Of a stretch of DNA of 64,000 nucleotides, positions 27,970-36,951 are shown in pieces. The stretch is from NCBI GenBank assembly GCA_035496935.1, contig DATJED010000028.1, positions 124,001 through 188,000 on the forward strand, in the 5' to 3' direction. The DNA comes from Pseudopedobacter sp035496935. GTDB taxonomy: Bacteria > Bacteroidota > Bacteroidia > Sphingobacteriales > Sphingobacteriaceae. The notes beneath the pieces are model-generated. The model worked only from the letters and a program-made list of their open reading frames with translations. It was not told the DNA's origin and ran no database searches. Positions within the stretch are counted from its first letter, which is position 1. Each line of letters opens with the position of its first letter. The position numbers were made by a program, and so were the translations under genes.

Positions 27970-28506
27970 ATGCTTATTAAATCCTTCATAATTACACTTA
28001 CGCTGTGTTTGGGTGTATATTTTGCACAGTCTCAAGAAAATAAATTATTGATTTCTTTTAAAGATAGCACTTCAAAAGTTGTGAAAAAAGGAGATTACGT
28101 AAGACTTTCTTATCCAAGCGCTAAGCTATCTATTAAGAAATCTGCCAGAATGCAAGAACTTTTGGGTGTCAGAGGAAAGGTTGATTCTGTAGGTGAAAAT
28201 CAGATCTGGTTAAAAATCGATAAACGAACAGGTAAAAAGCAGGCGTTTAATATTGATGATATTGTAGCTATCAAGCGGGTATCTAAATCTGCGGAATTGC
28301 TAGCGTTTTTAGGTACGTCAATTGTTGTTGGCGGAGGTGCAGTTTTGGCTACAAATTCAATGGATTTAAACTCTGGAGCAGTGGCTTTTGCCGGAGTTTT
28401 CTCTTTGTTTCCCTCGGCAATAATAACGGCAAATGTTTTTTATCCTACCAAGCCAAGACATAAAGTTGGTGAGGATTATACCATAAAGGTAATTACTATC
28501 AATTAA
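27970..28506 (+). CDS. Secreted or membrane hypothetical protein
   Basis: A 178-residue protein with a signal peptide (MLIKSFIITLTLCLGVYFAQ) and, later, two hydrophobic stretches (ELLAFLGTSIVVGGGAVLA and GAVAFAGVFSLFPSAIITA). In between, KVVKKGDYVRLSYPS and VRGKVDSVGENQIWLKIDKRTG suggest a small beta-rich domain. No family assigned; probably an envelope protein. Confidence 0.65.
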   Translation: MLIKSFIITLTLCLGVYFAQSQENKLLISFKDSTSKVVKKGDYVRLSYPSAKLSIKKSARMQELLGVRGKVDSVGENQIWLKIDKRTGKKQAFNIDDIVAIKRVSKSAELLAFLGTSIVVGGGAVLATNSMDLNSGAVAFAGVFSLFPSAIITANVFYPTKPRHKVGEDYTIKVITIN

Positions 28507-28577
28507 GAGCTGCTTAAGTTTACAGCATAAAATTTTAGATGCGTTTTTTATGCAAAAGAGCGCCACCTCGCAATATA

Positions 28578-28663
28578 GAACGAAGTGAAAAGTCTCCCCG
28601 GAAAAACTTGTGCGTATTGTATGTGAGATGTCTCGTTGCCTCGAGACGATGAAATGTCACATA
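28578..28663. repeat. REP-like intergenic element
   Basis: GAACGAAGTGAAAAGTCTC (28578-28596) resembles the sequence at 38164-38183. It is followed by an imperfect hairpin (28620-28663) with outer arms TATGTGA/TCACATA and inner arms GTCTCG/CGAGAC. This looks like a dispersed palindromic element and lies between a hypothetical gene and marR. Confidence 0.45.
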
Positions 28664-28762
28664 TTTACTTCACTATAGGACTGATTAAAAAAGTTCTAAT
28701 ATAAAGCCTGTCACCTCAATGTTTTTTATTTTCTAAATCTTGGAATAAAAACATTTTCACAA

Positions 28763-28770
28763 TATATTTG
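28763..28770 (+). promoter_or_regulatory. -7 box of the marR operon
   Basis: TATATTTG, a perfect TAnnTTTG match, 23 bases before the MarR ATG. TTGT and ACAA half-sites on both sides of the start region could bind the regulator itself. Confidence 0.55.
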
Positions 28771-28793
28771 TTGTACTAATTATTGATAAAACA

Positions 28794-29219
28794 ATGGAAA
28801 AGTTTGGTACTTATTCTTTCCTTTTAGACCGCACCTCAAAGCGGGTTAAGCAATACGCCCAAAAGCGATTTAAAGAAGAAAACTTTGATATTACGGTTGA
28901 CCAATGGCTGGTTTTAAAAAACCTGAACGAGCATAATGACCAAAATCAAAGCCAGTTGGCGGAACTTACAGGGAAAGATCACCCAACGCTAACCCGTATT
29001 TTGGATTTAATGTGTAAAAAAAATCTGGTTGAAAGACGAGCTTCGGCGGGCGATAGACGCAGTTTTATCATTCATCTTACCGAATTGGGCAAATCCAAAC
29101 AAAAAGAATGGGCATCAAAAGTGGATGAAATAAGAACAAAAGCCTGGGAGAACCTTAGCGAACAGGATTACGAGGATTTGAAAAGAATTTTAAATACTAT
29201 TTACGAATCATTATCATGA
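28794..29219 (+). CDS. MarR family transcriptional regulator
   Basis: The 141-residue protein has the MarR winged helix: DQWLVLKNLNEHNDQNQSQLAELTGKDHPTLTRILDLMCKK, with the wing ERRASAGDRRSFIIHLTELG. It opens a four-gene run and its stop overlaps the start of the reductase in ATGA, so it is co-translated with it. The placement suggests it controls this redox operon and responds to a small molecule or oxidant; no cysteine sensor is visible in the sequence. Confidence 0.93.
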   Translation: MEKFGTYSFLLDRTSKRVKQYAQKRFKEENFDITVDQWLVLKNLNEHNDQNQSQLAELTGKDHPTLTRILDLMCKKNLVERRASAGDRRSFIIHLTELGKSKQKEWASKVDEIRTKAWENLSEQDYEDLKRILNTIYESLS

Positions 29220-30232
29220 CAAATAATATTATACATACAGATTTATGCATTATTGGCGCCGGTCCGGTAGGCTTATTTGCAGTTTTTGAAGCCGGGTTGT
29301 TAAAAATGCGTTGTCATTTGGTGGATGCGTTACCACAAGTAGGAGGACAACTTTCAGAAATTTATCCGCATAAACCTATTTACGATATTCCAGGGTATCC
29401 CGAAATTAAAGCGCAGGAGCTGGTGGATAATCTGATGGAGCAGATTAAACCTTTTGATCCCGGATTTACTTTGGGCGAACGGGTGGAAAAATTGGAAAGG
29501 TTAGAAAACGGAATCTTTACGGTAGAAACCAACGATGGTACGGCAGTTCATTGCAAGGCGGTGGTAATTGCCGGTGGTTTGGGTTGTTTTGAACCTCGCA
29601 AGCCGGATATAGAAAACCTTTTAAAATTTGAAGGAAAAGGCGTGAACTATATGGTAAAAGATCCGGAGGTTTATCGCGATAAAAAAATAGTGCTTGCCGG
29701 TGGCGGAGATTCTGCTTTGGATTGGACGATATTTTTGGCCAACATTGCCAAAGAGGTTACGCTGGTTCATCGTGGAGATACTTTTAGGGGTGCGCCAGAC
29801 AGCGCAGAAAAAGTTTTTAAACTGGCTGAAATGGGTAAAATCAACCTGATTTTATCTGCTCATTTAATGAAAATTAATGGAAATGGTACTTTGCAAAGCG
29901 TTCATCTGTTAAATAAAGCCAAAGAAGAAATTGCGCTTGAAACAGATTATCTGATTCCGCTGTTTGGTTTGAGCCCAAAATTAGGTCCAATTGCAGAATG
30001 GAATCTGAACATTGATAAATCTGCAATAAGTGTAAATACAGAAGATTATTCTACAAATATCAACGGGATTTATGCCATTGGCGACATCAACACCTATCCC
30101 GGCAAGCTGAAACTGATTTTAAGCGGTTTCCACGAAGGTGCTTTAATGGCCCAAAGCGCTTTTAAACATGTTTTTCCGGATCAAAAATTGAGTTTTAAAT
30201 ACACTACCGTTTACGGCGTTAACAGTTTTTAG
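29216..30232 (+). CDS. Ferredoxin-NADP reductase, thioredoxin-reductase-like type
   Basis: A 338-residue flavoprotein with the FAD site GAGPVG near residue 13, the LPQVGGQLSEIYPHKPIYDIPGYP segment characteristic of this FNR type, an NADP-binding GGGDSALDW near 155-165, and the C-terminal FAD motif YAIGDINTYPGKLKLI. It lacks the CxxC redox pair of thioredoxin reductases, so it should pass electrons from NAD(P)H to a ferredoxin. The 2Fe-2S ferredoxin follows after two bases, a very direct partner. Confidence 0.93.
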   Translation: MTNNIIHTDLCIIGAGPVGLFAVFEAGLLKMRCHLVDALPQVGGQLSEIYPHKPIYDIPGYPEIKAQELVDNLMEQIKPFDPGFTLGERVEKLERLENGIFTVETNDGTAVHCKAVVIAGGLGCFEPRKPDIENLLKFEGKGVNYMVKDPEVYRDKKIVLAGGGDSALDWTIFLANIAKEVTLVHRGDTFRGAPDSAEKVFKLAEMGKINLILSAHLMKINGNGTLQSVHLLNKAKEEIALETDYLIPLFGLSPKLGPIAEWNLNIDKSAISVNTEDYSTNINGIYAIGDINTYPGKLKLILSGFHEGALMAQSAFKHVFPDQKLSFKYTTVYGVNSF

Positions 30233-30234
30233 TG

Positions 30235-30555
30235 ATGATTAAATTTACAGTAATAGACAGAAACGGAGAAAGCAAGGAGGTAGAAGTCCCGGAAGGAATA
30301 AATTTGAACCTGATGGAATTATTGAAAGCCTCTGAATACGATATTTTGGCAACCTGTGGCGGAATGGCGCTGTGCGCAACCTGTAGGGTCGATGTGGAAT
30401 CGGGTTTGGAGCAATTAGCTCCCGCAGAAGACCAAGAATTAGATATGTTGGATACGCTTCCGGACGCACAACCCGAAAGTAGGTTGGCATGTCAATTGAG
30501 AGTTAACCAACAATTAGAAGGGATTGTTATCAAAATTAAAGGCGATTTGGCTTAA
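30235..30555 (+). CDS. 2Fe-2S ferredoxin, adrenodoxin type
   Basis: ATG at 30235 follows the reductase stop by two bases; a GTG at 30232 is less likely. The 106-residue protein has the vertebrate-type ligand pattern C-x5-C-x2-C in ATCGGMALCATCRV and the fourth Cys in SRLACQL. Ferredoxins of this type serve cytochromes P450, Fe-S assembly and other oxygenases. No oxygenase lies nearby, so its client is unknown; the reductase upstream probably reduces it. Confidence 0.93.
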   Translation: MIKFTVIDRNGESKEVEVPEGINLNLMELLKASEYDILATCGGMALCATCRVDVESGLEQLAPAEDQELDMLDTLPDAQPESRLACQLRVNQQLEGIVIKIKGDLA

Positions 30556-30604
30556 ATTATTCTTATCAGCAACAGTGCCCTTACATTAAAAATCCAAATA
30601 ACAG

Positions 30605-31903
30605 ATGAAAAATAGTCATACACAATTTCCCAGAGTTATCATTATAGGAGGAGGATTTGGAGGAATTCAGTTAGCTAAGAAACTTAATAAAAAAGAAGTT
30701 GATGTTTTGATGCTGGACAGACACAATTATCATACTTTTCAACCATTACTTTATCAGGTAGCAACAGGCGGTTTGGAACCCGATTCTATCGCATTTCCGT
30801 TACGAAAGGTATTTAAAAGTCAAAAAAACTTGAATTTTAGAGTAGCGGATGTTTTAGAAATTGTTCCTGCAGAAAACAAGGTAATTACAGACATCGGCGA
30901 TTATAATTACGATTATTTGGTGATTGCAACCGGCTCTGAAACCAATTTCTTCGGTCAAAAGGAAATCGAACATTTTTCTATGCCGATGAAAACCGTTCCA
31001 GAAGCTTTAAATTTAAGATCATTAATTCTCCAAAATTTAGAGGAAGCCTTGGTAGAGAATGATGCGGTGCGGAAAGAAGCATTAATGACTTTTGTGGTTG
31101 TTGGCGCCGGACCAACAGGAGTGGAAACGGCGGGAGCTTTGGCGGAATTAAGGAACCACGTTCTGGTAAGCGATTATCCCGAACTGGACATTAAAAGCTT
31201 GCGGATATTTTTGATTGAAGGAGGAGCGAGGGTATTAGAGCCATTTTCTGAGGAAGCATCAGCCAAAGCGAAAGAATTTTTGGAGAATATGGGCGTAATT
31301 GTGATGGAGAAAACCAGGGTCACAGGTTACAACGGCGATGTGATTACCTATGATGAAGATGGATCCATTACCACTAAAGGCGTTATTTGGAGTGCTGGTG
31401 TTAGGGGGGCGTTAATTCCGGGTATTGGCAATGCCGAAATTGTTAGGGGCGGACGAATTAAAACCACCACTTTTAACCAAGTAATTGGTTATGATAATAT
31501 TTACGCTATCGGCGATTTGGCTTACATGGAAACCAAAGATTATCCTCACGGTCATCCGGGTGTGGCACAGGTTGCCATTCAACAAGGTCAGCAATTGGGC
31601 GAAAACTTATTGAGGATTATTAATAACGAAAAGCCACATGATTTTGATTATTACGATAAAGGTTCAATGGCAACAGTTGGAAGAAATAAAGCCGTTGTGG
31701 ATTTGAAATATTGGAAATTTCAAGGATTTTTTGCTTGGCTTACTTGGATGTTTGTGCATCTGTTATTTTTGGTAGGTTTTAGAAATAAGGCCGTTACTTT
31801 GATGAACTGGATTATCAATTATTTCAGTTATGATAGAGGTACGCGGGTAATTATCAGAAAATTCAATAGAGATTTAATGACGGAGGAAACTATTGCAAAA
31901 TAG
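30605..31903 (+). CDS. Type II NADH dehydrogenase (NDH-2)
   Basis: The 432-residue protein begins with an FAD motif IIGGGFGGIQLAKKL, has the NADH-binding VVVGAGPTGVETAGALAEL near residue 170-185, a second FAD motif (IYAIGDLAYMETKDYPHGHPG) and a C-terminal hydrophobic segment (GFFAWLTWMFVHLLFLVGF) that attaches it to the membrane. NDH-2 passes electrons from NADH to quinone without pumping protons. It lies 49 bases after the ferredoxin and may belong to the same transcript. Confidence 0.93.
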   Translation: MKNSHTQFPRVIIIGGGFGGIQLAKKLNKKEVDVLMLDRHNYHTFQPLLYQVATGGLEPDSIAFPLRKVFKSQKNLNFRVADVLEIVPAENKVITDIGDYNYDYLVIATGSETNFFGQKEIEHFSMPMKTVPEALNLRSLILQNLEEALVENDAVRKEALMTFVVVGAGPTGVETAGALAELRNHVLVSDYPELDIKSLRIFLIEGGARVLEPFSEEASAKAKEFLENMGVIVMEKTRVTGYNGDVITYDEDGSITTKGVIWSAGVRGALIPGIGNAEIVRGGRIKTTTFNQVIGYDNIYAIGDLAYMETKDYPHGHPGVAQVAIQQGQQLGENLLRIINNEKPHDFDYYDKGSMATVGRNKAVVDLKYWKFQGFFAWLTWMFVHLLFLVGFRNKAVTLMNWIINYFSYDRGTRVIIRKFNRDLMTEETIAK

Positions 31904-31919
31904 GATTGATTCAATACAA

Positions 31920-32657
31920 TTAAGCGTAAACTTTCTGGCAATTTGTACAATAGAAAGTTCTTCGGTTGGTTTTTCCTAAATACTCTTTATAAATGGGCAG
32001 GTTACATCGTAAACAAATCTTTTTTGTATGTGCTAACCAATGTTTTTTTAACACAAAATCTTTTTTCCATTGCAGAAAATCAAAACTGTAAACTCTGGCT
32101 TCTCTTACCAGTTCTTTTAATTTTTCGTTAGGTAAGGCGCCAACTTTACTTAACGGATGTATTCTGATCCGATAGAGAACTTCGTTTTTAATAATGTTAC
32201 CAACACCTGCAAAGATGTTTTGATCTAGTAAAGCATCGCAAACCAAGGTTTCTGGAATTACTTTTAATTTTTGTAAGGCAACGTCTTCATCCCATTGGTT
32301 CGACATCACATCTGCAGACCAATCATATATGGTATCGATATCTCCTTCTATAAATTTAAGGGAACAGGTATAAAAATTAATTTCTGCATTTTCAAACTGT
32401 AAACTTAAACGGGCTTGGTTCTGTTTACGCTCGTTTATGCGGTAAGTACCAAAAAGCAGGAAATGCACCCGTAACGTAAAACCCTTAAAACAAAGTAGAA
32501 AGTGCTTGCCCCAGGATCTAAACTCTTGGATTTCCTGTTGAATTAGTCGCTCCTTTTCTATAGAAGTGTTGCCTTCAACTGCGAGTACGGGTCGGCCTTC
32601 CAGTTGCAGATGGCTTACCGCTTCTTTTAAAATAACAATGGATGGACCTTCGGGCAT
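31920..32657 (-). CDS. Fpg/Nei-family DNA glycosylase
   Basis: The 245-residue protein starts MPEGPSIVILKEAV, with the catalytic Pro2 and Glu3; the MPEGP form is typical of endonuclease VIII-like enzymes. The helix-two-turn-helix DALLDQNIFAGVGNIIKNEVLYRIRIHP is conserved and the C-terminal zinc finger has four cysteines (CLRCNLPIYKEYLGKTNRRTFYCTNC). It removes oxidised bases and cuts the strand. It converges on NDH-2. Confidence 0.93.
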   Translation of the reverse strand: MPEGPSIVILKEAVSHLQLEGRPVLAVEGNTSIEKERLIQQEIQEFRSWGKHFLLCFKGFTLRVHFLLFGTYRINERKQNQARLSLQFENAEINFYTCSLKFIEGDIDTIYDWSADVMSNQWDEDVALQKLKVIPETLVCDALLDQNIFAGVGNIIKNEVLYRIRIHPLSKVGALPNEKLKELVREARVYSFDFLQWKKDFVLKKHWLAHTKKICLRCNLPIYKEYLGKTNRRTFYCTNCQKVYA

Positions 32658-32732
32658 AAGAAAATAATTCTAATGGACTGAAAGCTATTTTAATGCCACG
32701 TTGTAAAATCAGTGCCTATCCAAAGATGTTAT

Positions 32733-32773
32733 AAAAAAAAGACCACCTCAGTTATTACTGAGATGGCCTTTTC
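32733..32773 (-). terminator. Terminator of the FKBP gene
   Basis: On the minus strand GGCCATCTCAG and CTGAGGTGGTC form a stem (with G-T pairs) followed by eight T. Confidence 0.8.
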
Positions 32774-32795
32774 TTCAAGTTCTAAATTTTGCTAC

Positions 32796-33770
32796 TTATT
32801 TCGCTGGAGCTTGAGGAGCAGCCGGCGGAGCCATTGGTGCAACCGGAGCTTCATGTTTCTGAATTACATCTACTAATTCTAATTCGAAAATTAAAGGAGT
32901 AAATGGACCAATCATGCCACCTGGCATTCCTTGCTCGCCGTAACCCAATTTAGATGGAATAATTACAGTGGCTTTCTCGCCTTTTTTCATGTGCATAACA
33001 CCTTCATCAAATCCTGGAATTACGTTTCCTTTACCAATAATTAAACTTAATGGTTTGTAAGGTGCTCTTGCAGGGTTAAAGATATTTGCTTTTTTAGCAT
33101 CAGCTTCAACGCTGGTATCAAATACTTTTCCTGATAATAATTTACCAGTATAGTTAACCACAACGCTATCTCCGGCAACAGGCTGAATTCCTTTACCTTC
33201 TGTAGTTGTAGCTACGTATAAGCCAGATGGAAGTGTGGTTGCTTTAACTTTACTATCATCAATGTATTTTTTGATGTTTTTTTCTTCCGCATTTTTAGCT
33301 CTCTCGCCCTCAGCTTTAAAGTAAGCCTCAACTTTGCTTTGGAAAGCTTGTTGATTTGCAGTGTCTTTGTGGATTACTTCTTCAATTTTTACAGTGTAGA
33401 TGATGTATTTTCCTTTGATTGTTGCTGGTTTTGGCTGTCCTTTAGCTTCCGCAGAATCTAAATCAATTTTAAAGGTAGCGCTATCGCCTTTGCTTAATAA
33501 TTTAATTGCATAAAATAAATCGCCGGCATAAGCAGGTTTAGATACGAAAGTTTGAGACGGTCTGTCTAACTCATAAGAATTGTAAAGTACAGAGTCGCCG
33601 TCTGTTTTGGCGATAATGTTTAGGCTGATAAAATCGCCATCGGCAATTGAATCTCCTTTAACATCATTATGGATGTTATAAAGTAAACCTGCAGGTCCTT
33701 TTTTAAAGCCTCCGCCACAAGCAGCAAAACCTAATGCCGCTACTGATAAGATTAATAATCCTTTTTTCAT
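32796..33770 (-). CDS. FKBP-type peptidyl-prolyl isomerase lipoprotein
   Basis: A lipoprotein signal (MKKGLLILSVAALGFAAC, lipobox FAAC) begins this 324-residue protein. An N-terminal region (residues 25-130) looks like a first, degenerate FKBP domain, then comes a linker helix, then a canonical one: AGDSVVVNYTGKLLSGKVFD, NVIPGFDEGVMHMKKGEKAT, IPSKLGYGEQGMPG. The C-terminal tail is rich in Pro and Ala (APVAPMAPPAAPQAPAK). It helps fold envelope proteins. A degenerate repeat tract lies just before its start. Confidence 0.93.
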   Translation of the reverse strand: MKKGLLILSVAALGFAACGGGFKKGPAGLLYNIHNDVKGDSIADGDFISLNIIAKTDGDSVLYNSYELDRPSQTFVSKPAYAGDLFYAIKLLSKGDSATFKIDLDSAEAKGQPKPATIKGKYIIYTVKIEEVIHKDTANQQAFQSKVEAYFKAEGERAKNAEEKNIKKYIDDSKVKATTLPSGLYVATTTEGKGIQPVAGDSVVVNYTGKLLSGKVFDTSVEADAKKANIFNPARAPYKPLSLIIGKGNVIPGFDEGVMHMKKGEKATVIIPSKLGYGEQGMPGGMIGPFTPLIFELELVDVIQKHEAPVAPMAPPAAPQAPAK

Positions 33771-33808
33771 TCGTTATTTATTGTTTTTTAATTGCATTTA
33801 TTTTTAAA

Positions 33809-33942
33809 AAGTCCATTGTCCGTTGTCGATTGTCCATAGTCTGGATTGATCTTCATTCGGAGTATTATTTTTTATCATTTACCGTTCACCATTTTCCTAT
33901 TCACCATTGTCCATCGTCCGGTCTATCGGCCATTGTCTATAA
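33809..33942 (-). repeat. Degenerate word-repeat tract
   Basis: The gap upstream of the FKBP gene is filled with variants of CCATTGTCC: GTCCATTGTCCGTTGTCGAT at the left, then TTCACCATT twice, then CCATTGTCCATCGTCCGG and CCATTGTC. Same general type as 22093-22167 but with a different word. Confidence 0.7.
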
Positions 33943-33950
33943 ATAAAATC

Positions 33951-34961
33951 CTACTGCAAAAGCAAATTCTTATACTCGGGCAATATAGCTTTAAATTGGT
34001 TAACTACATCTTCAAAAGAATCGTCAGATTGTCCGCCGGCAGCATTTCTATGTCCACCTCCATTAAAGTATTTTTTGCAAATTTCGTTCGCCGGAAAAGT
34101 ACCGACCGAGCGCAAAGATAGTTTTATTTTATCTTTTCGTTCCACGATAAAAGCGGCTAGTTTTATACCGCTAATTGATAGCGCATAATTAACTATTCCC
34201 TCTGTTTCACCGGTTTGTATATTGAATTTTGCGATGTCGTCTTTGTTTACGGTGATTAAAGCCGTGTTAAACTCTCTTAAAACTTCTAACTTGTTGCTTA
34301 AACAATAGCCTAAAAATTTCAGTCGGCCTTCTGTGGCGTTATCATAAACGTGTTGATGAATTCTCCAGTTTTCTGCGCCCGCTTCAATTAAATCGGCAAC
34401 AATCCGGTGCAGGTTTGCCGTAACATTAGGGAAGCGGAAAGAACCCGAGTCTGTCATGATGCCAGTGTATAAGCATGTAGCTACATCTTTATTGATCAAT
34501 TTTTTATCATCCAATAAATTGGCGATGAAATCATAAATCAGTTCGGCCGTAGCGCATGCGTTTATATTCCAATGTCTAAAATCATCGAAACCTTCAGGCT
34601 CTAAATGATGGTCAATCATCACCTTTATGGCGCTGGCTCTGCGCACTTCCTCGCCCAGTTCGTTAATCCGCGTAAGCGTATTAAAATCCAAACAAAAAAT
34701 GATGTCAGCTTCGGCAACTAAAATTTTGCTTTCGGCTTCTTTTTCTGTGTAAATAATTACTTCGGGATTGTTTGGCAACCACTGCAAAAAGTAGGGGTAA
34801 TCTGTTGGAGAAACTACTTTTACATAATGACCTTTTTGAATCAAATAATTGTACAAGCCTAAAGAAGAACCCATTGCATCACCATCAGGCTTATGATGCG
34901 TTGTAATTACAATTTTGCAGGGTTGCGCTAATTTTTCTCTTAAAAGGTTTAAATCAATCAT
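33951..34961 (-). CDS. DHH-family phosphoesterase (NrnA-like oligoribonuclease/PAP phosphatase)
   Basis: The ATG at 34961 gives 336 residues; the upstream open stretch could only start at a TTG. The DHH pattern is present: VITTHHKPDGDAMGSSLGL (motif I), IFCLDFNTL (motif II), VMIDHHLEPEGFDDF (the DHH motif), and CTGI-type YTGIMTDSGSFRF. The DHHA1 domain ends with FNGGGHRNAAGG. NrnA-type enzymes degrade short oligoribonucleotides and pAp. It is divergent from ndk. Confidence 0.9.
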   Translation of the reverse strand: MIDLNLLREKLAQPCKIVITTHHKPDGDAMGSSLGLYNYLIQKGHYVKVVSPTDYPYFLQWLPNNPEVIIYTEKEAESKILVAEADIIFCLDFNTLTRINELGEEVRRASAIKVMIDHHLEPEGFDDFRHWNINACATAELIYDFIANLLDDKKLINKDVATCLYTGIMTDSGSFRFPNVTANLHRIVADLIEAGAENWRIHQHVYDNATEGRLKFLGYCLSNKLEVLREFNTALITVNKDDIAKFNIQTGETEGIVNYALSISGIKLAAFIVERKDKIKLSLRSVGTFPANEICKKYFNGGGHRNAAGGQSDDSFEDVVNQFKAILPEYKNLLLQ

Positions 34962-35038
34962 CAATTTGTATAAGATGGCGAAGTTAATCAAATCATCTGA
35001 AAATTATATGAATACTTTTTGTTACGATTTTAAAAACC

Positions 35039-35046
35039 TACTTTTG
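35039..35046 (+). promoter_or_regulatory. -7 box of ndk
   Basis: TACTTTTG matches TAnnTTTG; a TTTTTG at 35016-35021 about 17 bases upstream can serve as the -33 box. The ATG is 23 bases downstream. Confidence 0.6.
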
Positions 35047-35068
35047 CCCCAATTTTAAAATTAGAACC

Positions 35069-35488
35069 ATGACAACTAATAGAACTTTTACAATGATTAA
35101 GCCTGATGCCGTTGCTAACGGGCACATCGGAGCAATTTTGGACGATATCATCAAAGCTGGCTTCAAAATTATAGCCATGAAATACACGAAATTAACTCCT
35201 GAAAAAGCTGGGGAATTTTATGCTGTACACAAAGAGCGTGGTTTTTACGGTGAATTGGTAAGCTTTATGTCTTCTGGCCCAATTGTAGCTGCTATTTTAG
35301 AAAAAGACAACGCAATTGAAGATTTCAGAAAGTTGATCGGCGCTACTAACCCGGCAGAAGCTGCGGAGGGAACTATCCGCCAAAAATACGCTAAATCAAT
35401 TGACGCAAACGCGGTTCACGGATCAGATTCTGACGAGAATGCTAAAATTGAAGGCGATTTCTACTTTACTGAAGCAGAACGTTTTTAA
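35069..35488 (+). CDS. ndk: Nucleoside-diphosphate kinase
   Basis: This 139-residue enzyme has the conserved start RTFTMIKPDAVANGHIGAIL, YAVHKERGFYGELVSFMSSGP, and the active-site histidine in NAVHGSDSDENA (His near residue 118). It balances nucleoside triphosphate pools by phosphate transfer. The fold and length are ordinary for the family. Confidence 0.98.
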   Translation: MTTNRTFTMIKPDAVANGHIGAILDDIIKAGFKIIAMKYTKLTPEKAGEFYAVHKERGFYGELVSFMSSGPIVAAILEKDNAIEDFRKLIGATNPAEAAEGTIRQKYAKSIDANAVHGSDSDENAKIEGDFYFTEAERF

Positions 35489-35509
35489 GCAATAAAGAAT
35501 AGGTTAAAC

Positions 35510-35544
35510 AAAAAAAGCAACGAGAATTTCTCGTTGCTTTTTTT
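35510..35544. terminator. Bidirectional terminator between ndk and the SIMPL gene
   Basis: AAAGCAACGAGAA and TTTCTCGTTGCTTT form a tight stem flanked by seven A and seven T, between convergent genes. Confidence 0.9.
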
Positions 35545-35576
35545 GTGGTAAAAAACTTCGTAAGTTTAACTGAACA

Positions 35577-36260
35577 TTATTTAATTTCAAACACCGCTCT
35601 AATATTCACACTCAATTTAATTTTTTTGAAATCAATTGGAGGAGCGCTGTCTGCAAAAGCTTCGGTTTTTAGCATTGCAGTGCGGTAAATAGGTTGCGGG
35701 TAATTGTTATTCTCAGACTCATTAATTTCTAAAACCTGATACAATTTATCGCCGATAGATTCTACCAAATAAGTCGCTTTTTCTTTCGCTTGTCTTAGCG
35801 CTTTAATTTTCAGCTCTTTTTTCAGCTCGTCTTCTTTAGAATAAGCGTAACGCTCGATATTGGTAGAGGCAATTCCTTTTGCATCAACACCCGAAATTAC
35901 CGTGTTAAATTTGTTTAAATCTTTTACCTTAATGCTGTATTGTTTTGAAGCTAAAAAAGTTGGGTCTTTCTTTTTATCCCAATAATTGGTGTAAGCGCTG
36001 ATGTTGTTAATCATAAAATCCTCCTGTGCAATCCCGGCTTTTGCAACCGCTTTTTGCAATTGGCTTTCAAGTTCTTCAATGCTTACCTTTTTTTTGCCAT
36101 CCATATATTCTTTTAAAGAAATGCCGATGTAAATTTCGTCTGGTGTAACTTCGGTTTCGGCGGTTCCGTTTACTTCAATTTTTTTACGGAGATCAACGTT
36201 TTGCGCAAATACGCTAGAGGTTGCGAATGCTATTAATGCAATAAAAAGTAACTTTTTCAT
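35577..36260 (-). CDS. SIMPL-domain (DUF541) periplasmic protein
   Basis: A 227-residue protein with a signal peptide (MKKLLFIALIAFATSSVFAQ). The SIMPL/DUF541 pattern follows: IEVNGTAETEVTPDEIYIGI, then KQYSIKVKDLNKFNTVISGV, IKALRQAKEKATYLVESIGDKL, and a closing beta-strand (KLSVNIRAVFEIK). The family is secreted and linked to oxidative or envelope stress, with no known enzyme activity. It converges on ndk. Confidence 0.9.
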   Translation of the reverse strand: MKKLLFIALIAFATSSVFAQNVDLRKKIEVNGTAETEVTPDEIYIGISLKEYMDGKKKVSIEELESQLQKAVAKAGIAQEDFMINNISAYTNYWDKKKDPTFLASKQYSIKVKDLNKFNTVISGVDAKGIASTNIERYAYSKEDELKKELKIKALRQAKEKATYLVESIGDKLYQVLEINESENNNYPQPIYRTAMLKTEAFADSAPPIDFKKIKLSVNIRAVFEIK

Positions 36261-36345
36261 AATTTATTATTTTTTGTTTTATTAGAGATGTAATTTTAAT
36301 GCCAATTCCATAAATGAAAAATATTTTTTTGGCTTTTAATTTTTG

Positions 36346-36831
36346 ATGATGAGATTTCTGAAAACTTTTGCAATTCTTTTGTTAACCATAAGTGCTGTTT
36401 ATGCGCAAGAGCCTGCCAAGCAAATGCCCGATTTTAGTTTTGTAACCACTAAAGGCGAAAGTTTTAAAAGAGCGGATTTAAACAAAGCTCATAAAACCTT
36501 AATTGTGTTTTTTGATGCTACTTGTCCGCACTGCCAAAAAGCAGGCTCATTTTTTAATTTGCATTTGAAAGATTTAAAGCCATATAATGTTTTATTCATT
36601 ACGATGGACGAGAATAAAGCGATACAGCTATTCATGAAAGATTATGCACCTCTTATCCCAAATGATAAAACCGTTAAAATTTTAAGAGATACTGCTTATT
36701 ATTTTGTTCCTAACTTTTTACCAAAGCGCTACCCATCAATGTACGTTTATGGGGCAAAGCAAGAGCTAGAACTTTACACCAATGATGAAAAAGACTTTGA
36801 TCGCGTTTTAGCCACCTTAAAATCTAAGTAG
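36346..36831 (+). CDS. Thioredoxin-fold periplasmic protein
   Basis: The first ATG at 36346 (another follows at 36349) precedes a signal peptide (MRFLKTFAILLLTISAVYAQ). The domain matches TlpA/AhpC-type proteins: MPDFSFVTTKGESFKRADL, LIVFFDATCPHCQKAGSFF with the redox pair CPHC, then RYPSMYVYG where the cis-Pro lies. It is likely an envelope disulfide-handling protein, about 161 residues. Substrate unknown. Confidence 0.87.
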   Translation: MMRFLKTFAILLLTISAVYAQEPAKQMPDFSFVTTKGESFKRADLNKAHKTLIVFFDATCPHCQKAGSFFNLHLKDLKPYNVLFITMDENKAIQLFMKDYAPLIPNDKTVKILRDTAYYFVPNFLPKRYPSMYVYGAKQELELYTNDEKDFDRVLATLKSK

Positions 36832-36834
36832 TAT

Positions 36835-36951
36835 AAAGTTGGTAGGAGCAAAGACAAAAGACTTAAAGACATAATGTGTTAATAATCATCCCCTCAAATC
36901 AGTTATTCAAGATTCTTTCCTTCACTCATTCAAAATTCACTCATTCCGTCA
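36835..36951. repeat. Degenerate word tract between convergent genes
   Basis: AAAGACAAAAGACTTAAAGA and, further on, CACTCATTCAAAATTCACTC recur as short words. Of the same type as the tracts at 22093, 25942 and 33809, though looser. Confidence 0.45.
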
